Made by a program: the position numbers and the translations under genes. A stretch of 35,052 bases of DNA from a virus: positions 1 to 35,052 of the IMG/VR virus record IMGVR_UViG_3300032249_001356; one strand, given 5' to 3'. Below are positions 29,455 to 35,052 of this stretch, in pieces (positions within the stretch are counted from its first letter, which is position 1; each line of letters opens with the position of its first letter). The notes beneath the pieces were generated by a model. It saw only the letters and a program-made list of their open reading frames with translations, was not told where the DNA came from and did not search any database.

Positions 29455-30318
29455 TTATGGTTCACTGACCTTTGGCGTTTGTCGCTCCAGGTCTTTTGCT
29501 TCCTTCTTCTTTTTCACGAGGTACATGCAGATGGTGTGAAAGTTGGTTTGGTGAACCTGGTCCAGGGTACCAAAAACTCCGGACTCGGCAACATCCATAA
29601 AGATGCCCCACCAGCCAAACATTACGCCATCATTCTGCTGTTTGTAGATTTCCACCTCATCGTCTTCCTGCTCATCATCTGGCTGCTCAGGCATTTGAAA
29701 CAGCCATTCTCCGTAGGTTTCATGGATGTATTTTTTCACTCCAGCGAAGTACATCAGAATAGCCATTTTAACCTCCAGGGGAGCGCTATCCAGAAGTTGG
29801 CCACGCTTTTCAGCATCAGCACGACTGAGCAATGGTTGTCGCTTATCGCCCAGCTGGGCACTTATGCTTTCATCTCGGTTTTCTGGCCTGGCCAGCGTAC
29901 CTATCAGGTAGTTGAGGCACTTCACATCACCCTCCAGAAACCGGGTGTAGTAATCATCTGCTATAGGGTACTCTTTAGCAGCGCCATTGCTGAATTTAGT
30001 AGCTGGCAAATGATAGGTTTGGCCTTTGTGCCGAAAATTAGAAATCAGTGGCCGTGGGCCTGCTTCCAAAGTCATCCAGGACATCGCATTCATCAAATCA
30101 GTTGATTGCTCAGTACTGAGTAGATTTCGAAGCAATACGGGAAGATTTAGGAAGTAGATACCACAGGCCAACTGTGCGAGATTGAGTGGACGATAAGAAA
30201 GCTGCCGAAGGCAATAAAAGGCATCTTTTTCAGAAACCTCATCCCAACAGCTTGGAAGGGTGCGCTGCATAGCTTGCACCCTTCCCCTCTTCATCACTGC
30301 AACCTCTAATTCAATCAT
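29455..30318 (-). CDS. Tail-region protein, 287 residues
   Basis: A soluble helical protein. It overlaps the upstream gene by 4 nt (ATGA), which supports the start at 30318. Helices around residues 30-75 (DAFYCLRQLSYRPLNLAQLA) and 165-215 resemble tail assembly chaperone-like proteins of Bacteroidota phages, but the gene lies after, not before, the tape measure gene. An acidic stretch (DDEQEDDEVEIY, about 225) precedes the C-terminal helices. Function not assigned. Confidence 0.55.
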   Translation of the reverse strand: MIELEVAVMKRGRVQAMQRTLPSCWDEVSEKDAFYCLRQLSYRPLNLAQLACGIYFLNLPVLLRNLLSTEQSTDLMNAMSWMTLEAGPRPLISNFRHKGQTYHLPATKFSNGAAKEYPIADDYYTRFLEGDVKCLNYLIGTLARPENRDESISAQLGDKRQPLLSRADAEKRGQLLDSAPLEVKMAILMYFAGVKKYIHETYGEWLFQMPEQPDDEQEDDEVEIYKQQNDGVMFGWWGIFMDVAESGVFGTLDQVHQTNFHTICMYLVKKKKEAKDLERQTPKVSEP

Positions 30319-30728
30319 GCGGCTTTTTTGGCAAACATGCCTTTAAGGTCATCGATAATATCGGATCCTTCATCAATGATGTGATCGACTAAGCGATAAA
30401 TCCGGCTGGCCGTTTTCATGGCGGTCAAGATCACGCGATCGATACCATTTACTGGCAAGCCAGTTTTTGTGGCGATTTCGGCATATGCTGCCTGAGATTC
30501 CTCCGGAGTCAGGTCCGCAAATTGCTGGGCGAAAATTTTCCGATCGTTGACGACACTTTGGATGTTGGGATATTGCTTCCAAATGACCATAGCATCGGTT
30601 ACTTGTACTCCATCAGATAAAGCCTGTTGGAAGTCTCGGCTCATGGAGATCACCTTCACGGAGCTGTCTACAATTTCATCGTAGCCATACTTGTTGCTAC
30701 CAACGGCTTTGTTAAATAGATTTTTCAT
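30315..30728 (-). CDS. Helical tail-region protein, 137 residues
   Basis: Starts MKNLFNKAVG; a start 20 codons earlier would overlap the preceding gene more. The protein is helical (AMVIWKQYPNIQSVVNDRK, ESQAAYAEIATKTGLPVN) and ends in a basic KKAA tail. It overlaps the upstream 42-residue gene by 17 nt. No family recognised. By position it may be a tail assembly factor. Confidence 0.55.
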   Translation of the reverse strand: MKNLFNKAVGSNKYGYDEIVDSSVKVISMSRDFQQALSDGVQVTDAMVIWKQYPNIQSVVNDRKIFAQQFADLTPEESQAAYAEIATKTGLPVNGIDRVILTAMKTASRIYRLVDHIIDEGSDIIDDLKGMFAKKAA

Positions 30729-30840
30729 CTTTATTGGATTGAATTGGTTGCTCCAGTAGAGTGGATACCTCGGTGCGGGTGTTTTCAATTTCCGCGTAAA
30801 GCTTACGCAGTCTTTTCATTTGTAGCGCTAGAATGCTCAT
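30712..30840 (-). CDS. Small coiled-coil protein, 42 residues
   Basis: Starts MSILALQMKRL, 13 nt after the stop of the membrane-anchored coiled-coil gene; a longer frame to 30936 overlaps that gene almost entirely. The protein is one charged helix (RLRKLYAEIENTRTEVSTLL). It is in the same cluster as the membrane coiled-coil protein and could be its partner. Confidence 0.45.
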   Translation of the reverse strand: MSILALQMKRLRKLYAEIENTRTEVSTLLEQPIQSNKDEKSI

Positions 30841-30853
30841 CTGCACCAGGTGG

Positions 30854-31210
30854 TTATTGCGGGGGGCGTGATGCCGCTTCACAGATCTTTTTAATTGTTG
30901 CCCTGTCATCGCGATTGCAAGCATCGATAAGCTCATTTAAAGTGTTTTGTAGATTGATTTTAGCCTCGGTTTCTTGTCGAGTACGCATCAACAGATTCAG
31001 ATAATCCGTATTCATACTGGACATTTGGTCCGTCATTTCTTTCAGCTCCCCCCGAAAGCTTCGCACCATATCATCCACACTGGTATGTTCTTGTAAGCTT
31101 GCTGAAGCTTGCTCTTTTTTTCGCCTGGAGCGAAAGGTGAAGAGCCACTGTGCACCTGCACCACCAACAAAAAGCACCAGTATTTCGAGTATTTTGATCA
31201 GGCCGTCCAC
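30854..31210 (-). CDS. Membrane-anchored coiled-coil protein, 118 residues
   Basis: One N-terminal membrane helix (about 4-24, LIKILEILVLFVGGAGAQWL), then a basic stretch (RSRRKKEQ) and a long coiled coil (about 45-95). By the positive-inside rule the C-terminal coil would be cytoplasmic, which argues against a spanin (these face the periplasm). It follows the tape measure gene with a 48-nt gap and may be a holin-like or tail-assembly membrane factor. Not assigned to a family. Confidence 0.5.
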   Translation of the reverse strand: MDGLIKILEILVLFVGGAGAQWLFTFRSRRKKEQASASLQEHTSVDDMVRSFRGELKEMTDQMSSMNTDYLNLLMRTRQETEAKINLQNTLNELIDACNRDDRATIKKICEAASRPPQ

Positions 31211-31258
31211 TTTTTTAATGTAAAATCAGGGCATCAGCGGGCGTTTAAAAGGACAAAA

Positions 31259-34200
31259 TCAAATACTTGCCGCGTTTTTGATGGTGGAAATATCAGCTGC
31301 AGCTGACTCATATTCGCCATAAACTACCTTCGCCTTCAGCTCGCGCGGGAAGGATAGAAAGGCCATGCGCAGGCCGCGCATTTCGGCGGTAATGGCCTCG
31401 ATATCGATGGTGCTGTTGGTGTTGGAGGATCCTGATGTTAGGTTAACAGTTGGGGTGGTATTGGCCGTGGTGAATGCACCTCCATTTTCAAATTTCAGCA
31501 GGCCTCCAGATTGGAAGAAAGGCACTCCCCCACCCATTTGATTCAGCGCACTAAGACCGCGCAGTATGCCTGAGCTGCGGCGGTTCACCACTGTGAAATA
31601 TTCGTCTTTTTCGACTTCGACAACGGTACCATCATCAAAATAGCCCATGGTACCTCCCTGGGAGTGTGGCTGGCCACCAAAGAAGCCACGTTTACCACCT
31701 CGTGCATATTTTGTAGCGGTTATTTTGCGCACCGCAACTCCAGTACGTGCCAGGGAAATTCCTGTTTGTACCGCTGCAAAAGCTGGCCCCCAACCTGGTA
31801 TCAAAGCGTTTAATGGGTTTGAGTTGGCATTTCGCCATATACCGGCTATCTCTTTGGTGCTGTCAATCAAGACTTGGCCAATTTCAAAGGCTTTGATGGC
31901 TCCGGCATGCTTTTTACGTGCATTTTCATCCTTACTGAGCAGTTCGATACCTACACTTAAAGCATCGCTGGTAATACCCAAAGTCGCATCTTGAGCTTGA
32001 CGTTGCAATTCAACTGTCCTCAGTTGATTGTCAGCTTGCTTTTTTAAGAGGTCATCATCAAGTTTGATTTTTTCATCCAGGGTCTTTTTGTAGACATCTG
32101 TCTCCTGGAGACCGGCATTGCGCAGCGCCTGGAGCTTTCGCTCGGCCTGATTTGCCCGCAGCTGAGCCAATTGCTCTTCAAACTGCAGCTCATTGATGAC
32201 CTGGTTGGCGAACTTTTGCCGGAGTAAGCCTTCCTCGAGGAGTGATTGCTCCTGGATCCGCTGCTCAGTAGATTTGGTATTGCTTTGAGCCTGGCCTGGC
32301 TGCCGAGTTTCAATTCTTTGCACCTCGAGGCGCTGCGGGGTAAGTTGGCTAGTAACTTCCTGGAGGTTTTTTTGGATATCCAGGGCTTCTTTGGTTTGAA
32401 GTTGGCTAAACTGTTTGTAAACGGCCAGCTCTTCCTGGTACTGCTTTTGCTTCAGCTCCAGCATGCGCTTGCCGGCAGCGCTTTCACTGATTTGGCGATC
32501 GAGGAGCTGTTTTTCGACCACGATCTCCTCACGGCCAGCGGCGAGCTCCACTTCTTTGAGCCTGGCTTCGAAGGCTTCTTTGGCAGCCGCTGCCAGGGCT
32601 TTACCGTCTCTTTCTCCGGAGTTTTTTAGCCGGTTAAAAAGCTCTTCATTTGTTCCCCCAGCATCTTTATTGCCTCCATTCTTTCCCCCAGTGCCTTTAT
32701 TGCCCTTTTTTGATTCTTCTTGAGCTTTTGCTGCTTCTTCAAGCTCCTTTTTTTGAGCATCCTTTAGCTTGCTTTTGTCATAACCTGCCAAAAAAGATTT
32801 TTTCAACCGGTCGCCCTGGGTAAATGCAATGCCGAGTGGGTTGGCTTTAATGATTCCCTCCCCTATCTGAGCAAAACCTTCTTTAAAATTGCCTTTAAGC
32901 AAGTTGTTGAAGCCGGCACCAAAGGCTTTGAAGGATTCACCAATGATTTTGAAGATTTCAACAGCGACATTGCCTAGGCCTTGGATGCTTGCGCGGAAAT
33001 TTTCGGATTTGGTGTAAGCCAGCACAAAAAGACCAACCAAGCCCGTAATTGCGCCGATCAGTAAGCCAATTGGGTTGGATTTTATGGCTAGGTTCAACAA
33101 GCGCTGTGCAACTGTCCATGCATTGGTTGCAATAGCTCCAGCTTTTTGCGCTGCAGCTACACGAAGCGAATTGGCAGCCGCCAAAACCCCTTGAAAATTG
33201 AATGCAATGAGGCTGGTGACCAAAAAGGCCAATGCTACCTTGTTTTCAGAGATAAACTTGGGCAAAGCCGCAAAACCTTGTACTACACCAACCACAACTG
33301 AAATCAACCCTGAAAAAAGGTTTAAAACGACTCCTGCAATCGGTACCAGGGCCTGGGCCAAAGTTTCGCTTACCTCAGCCAAGCGCGCGCGCAGTTGAGC
33401 TTGCGTTTTGACCAATCCTCCGGAGTTTTTTTCAAATGCCTCATTGGCGCTGGTACTTTGCTTGGTAACCTGCTCCAGGGTGATCAAAGCTTCTGCCTGG
33501 CGCAAGCTCTCTCCAGTAAGATCAGAAAGGCCTTTTTTCTTGAGTTCCTGCTTGATCAGTTCCTCATCGATCTGGATGCCCAAGGTTTTTAGTGAATCGC
33601 GTTCACCAAGGATCGCGTCACGCAGGATTTCTTGCGCTCGAGCGGTATCTACAGTACCTCCACTCCATTGTGATAAGATACCGGCTTGATTGACCACCTC
33701 GCTACTCAGCCTGGCTGCTTCCTCTTGAGCAAAGCCAATTGGAATCAATAAGTCGCCGATACCGGTAGCCAGGTTGGCGTATTCTTTTCGGGTTAAACCG
33801 ATATCCTCAGACGATTTTTGAGCGAACCCCTCGACGATCGCCGTCGAGTCGCCGAAAACTGTCTTGGTTTTTTGGGCAAAAAAGTCGTAACTGGTACCTA
33901 TGCCGATCAGTTTTGAGCCATAATTGACCAGTTGATTGACCAGGTTATCCAGGGTAAGGCCGCCAAAGGTGCCGGCAATGGATTCAAAAATCCGGGCAGC
34001 TGCTCCACCTGCAGCTGGAATATCATTCAATCCTGCCACTACACCGCGGGTTGCTGCCCTGGTGGTGACCAATTGATCATTGATTTCTTTTAGGTTTGCT
34101 TGGAGGATTTTGTATTGAGGATTACTCTGAGGTATTCGCCTCATGATCTGGTCCAACTGCCGGGCACGCTCGACCAGCTGGGAGGGGGTGAGCTTGGTAA

Positions 34201-34393
34201 GGTCGATATCGGCTACACCTTTGCCTGAATCAACGATCTTCTTGATGGTATCAGCTACATCCTGGCCCTTCTTTTGGGCACTGATCAGGTCGGAGATAAA
34301 CTGCTTATTGTCCTGGATGAGCTTTGCATACCGCTTGCTCTCATCAGTGATAAAGGAGATATTGAGCTGTACCTCATCCTTACGAACTGCCAT
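31259..34393 (-). CDS. Tape measure protein
   Basis: 1044 residues. N-terminal 130 residues are helical. Hydrophobic segments around 345-480 (ALVPIAGVVLNLFSGLISVV, LAFLVTSLIAFNFQGVLAAA) are typical of tape measure proteins, followed by an amphipathic coiled-coil region rich in Q, E, L and A (about 560-780). The C-terminus has the Gly-rich phrase GGKRGFFGGQPHSQGGTMGY, also common in this family. It sets tail length and may help DNA entry; by the usual rule of about 1.5 angstrom per residue, the tail would be roughly 155 nm. Intact. Confidence 0.88.
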   Translation of the reverse strand: MAVRKDEVQLNISFITDESKRYAKLIQDNKQFISDLISAQKKGQDVADTIKKIVDSGKGVADIDLTKLTPSQLVERARQLDQIMRRIPQSNPQYKILQANLKEINDQLVTTRAATRGVVAGLNDIPAAGGAAARIFESIAGTFGGLTLDNLVNQLVNYGSKLIGIGTSYDFFAQKTKTVFGDSTAIVEGFAQKSSEDIGLTRKEYANLATGIGDLLIPIGFAQEEAARLSSEVVNQAGILSQWSGGTVDTARAQEILRDAILGERDSLKTLGIQIDEELIKQELKKKGLSDLTGESLRQAEALITLEQVTKQSTSANEAFEKNSGGLVKTQAQLRARLAEVSETLAQALVPIAGVVLNLFSGLISVVVGVVQGFAALPKFISENKVALAFLVTSLIAFNFQGVLAAANSLRVAAAQKAGAIATNAWTVAQRLLNLAIKSNPIGLLIGAITGLVGLFVLAYTKSENFRASIQGLGNVAVEIFKIIGESFKAFGAGFNNLLKGNFKEGFAQIGEGIIKANPLGIAFTQGDRLKKSFLAGYDKSKLKDAQKKELEEAAKAQEESKKGNKGTGGKNGGNKDAGGTNEELFNRLKNSGERDGKALAAAAKEAFEARLKEVELAAGREEIVVEKQLLDRQISESAAGKRMLELKQKQYQEELAVYKQFSQLQTKEALDIQKNLQEVTSQLTPQRLEVQRIETRQPGQAQSNTKSTEQRIQEQSLLEEGLLRQKFANQVINELQFEEQLAQLRANQAERKLQALRNAGLQETDVYKKTLDEKIKLDDDLLKKQADNQLRTVELQRQAQDATLGITSDALSVGIELLSKDENARKKHAGAIKAFEIGQVLIDSTKEIAGIWRNANSNPLNALIPGWGPAFAAVQTGISLARTGVAVRKITATKYARGGKRGFFGGQPHSQGGTMGYFDDGTVVEVEKDEYFTVVNRRSSGILRGLSALNQMGGGVPFFQSGGLLKFENGGAFTTANTTPTVNLTSGSSNTNSTIDIEAITAEMRGLRMAFLSFPRELKAKVVYGEYESAAADISTIKNAASI

Positions 34394-34397
34394 TGCT

Positions 34398-34919
34398 TTA
34401 TTGTTTTAGGGCTTTTTTGATTTCGTCACCCACTATGGTTGGGATATTGGCTGCCACCTCATTGTATAGGTTACTAATGAGCGCCTGCTTGGGCTTGTTG
34501 TACCAGGTCTTGCGGCGGCGCTTACCATCTCTGCTGTTCAAGAAGATACCCCAGGCAATGGAGTTGGCCAATGCCTCAGGGGTCTTGGGAGCGTACTTGC
34601 GCTTGCGTATGTAGCCTGGGCGGAAGCGCTCTACACCTTTATCTACAACCCATGCAGCCAGGCGATCAATGGCCCTCCTACCCCATGCATCATGGGTGAG
34701 GCTTTTCATCTCAACAAAGCGTCCTTCTTCCTTAAAAGCAATCAGCGACTCAATGACCTGGCGGTTGGCTTCCTGGGTGATCTCATACTTGAAGCTATTG
34801 AGCAGCTCGCCTGAGCCAACGATCTTCTTGCGGCGCACAGTGCGCACCATCTGCTGCACGAAGTCAGCGCTCCACCTGGTGAGCTCCCGCTCGATGTGAT
34901 CCTTGATCTCTTGGGACAT
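34398..34919 (-). CDS. Minor tail / head-tail joining protein, HK97 gp10-like
   Basis: 173 residues starting MSQEIKDHIE; upstream starts at 34949 and 35003 add a doubtful hydrophobic extension. The protein has an N-terminal helix (REL-TRWSADFVQQMVRTVRR), the phrase KKIVGSGELLNSFKYEI that resembles the gp10-type motif, and a basic C-terminal half (IRKRKYAPKTPEALANSIAW; RDGKRRRKTWYNKPKQALI). gp10-like proteins act at the head-tail junction. It lies 4 nt from the tape measure gene and is the first gene of the late operon in this contig. Assignment is by pattern. Confidence 0.6.
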   Translation of the reverse strand: MSQEIKDHIERELTRWSADFVQQMVRTVRRKKIVGSGELLNSFKYEITQEANRQVIESLIAFKEEGRFVEMKSLTHDAWGRRAIDRLAAWVVDKGVERFRPGYIRKRKYAPKTPEALANSIAWGIFLNSRDGKRRRKTWYNKPKQALISNLYNEVAANIPTIVGDEIKKALKQ

Positions 34920-35003
34920 GGTAGCATGATTTGATACGAAGATGGCCATGCCAACGAAGGTGTGAAAGGACAGAAATGCAAAGTGGCCACCAGATAACCT
35001 CAA

Positions 35004-35037
35004 TTTTCCCCACCCTTTAATTAAAAAAAAGCAAATC
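35004..35037. other. Contig end upstream of the late operon
   Basis: A short AT-rich stretch with no complete promoter visible. If the true genome continues, the late promoter probably lies just beyond. Confidence 0.3.
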
Positions 35038-35052
35038 AGATCGGAAGAGCAC
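35038..35052. other. Sequencing adapter remnant at the contig end
   Basis: The last 15 bases, AGATCGGAAGAGCAC, are identical to the start of the standard Illumina TruSeq adapter. They are not phage DNA. The left end shows no adapter. Confidence 0.95.

Noticed and set aside
30712-31210. Rz/Rz1-like spanin pair
   Set aside because: The membrane helix is followed by a basic cluster that predicts a cytoplasmic coil, and the small partner has no lipobox.
1-35052. CRISPR array
   Set aside because: The tandem repeats found (39 and 63 bp) are contiguous coding repeats with no unique spacers, and no cas genes are present.
1-35052. Contig circularity from a terminal overlap
   Set aside because: The first 70 and last 50 bases share no repeat, so circularity cannot be claimed from sequence overlap.

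Overview
The window is a near-complete genome, or a large part of one, of an uncultured tailed phage or prophage of a Bacteroidota host. Its long tape measure protein and lack of any recognisable contractile sheath suggest a siphovirus-like particle. Support for the host group: two Bacteroidota-type promoters (a TTG element, about 19-20 bp, then TAnnTTTG), signal peptides ending in A-Q, and families common in Bacteroidota phages (DUF5675, DUF6712-like). The contig looks metagenomic: its last 15 bases match the start of the Illumina adapter.

Almost every gene is on the minus strand, so transcription runs from high to low coordinates. In that direction: (1) 34.9-23.5 kb, tail module: minor tail protein, tape measure, small membrane and coiled-coil proteins, tail-terminator-like and tail-tip proteins; (2) 23.5-20.0 kb, a large fibre with 39-bp repeats and a secreted companion; (3) 20.0-16.5 kb, head module: S49-type protease, scaffold, major capsid protein, coiled-coil protein with a 63-bp repeat, tail-tube candidate, terminator; (4) 16.4-10.7 kb, membrane protein, portal, small and large terminase, connector; (5) 10.75-10.1 kb, a plus-strand lysogeny remnant, where a repressor cut off after its DNA-binding part is joined to the last part of a tyrosine recombinase, with a divergent Cro-like gene; (6) 9.7-8.4 kb, tRNA region: tRNA-Thr, two degenerate tRNA-like elements, an excisionase-like HTH gene and an initiator-type tRNA-fMet; (7) 8.0-7.4 kb, a gene-poor stretch dense in hairpins, with a complete promoter-to-terminator unit for a small plus-strand RNA; (8) 7.4-3.1 kb, replication operon, with a likely origin inside the initiator gene; (9) 3.0-0.06 kb, lysis and nucleotide genes: DUF5675 protein, two tiny membrane proteins (one a glycine zipper), a MazG-like pyrophosphohydrolase and a Dam methylase.

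The early part would replicate the DNA through an initiator that recruits host machinery (no polymerase or helicase is seen), methylate it, adjust nucleotides and translation, and lyse the cell. The late part builds the particle, in an unusual tail-before-head gene order. The damaged lysogeny module suggests that this lineage, or this assembled variant, can no longer integrate or maintain repression by itself.
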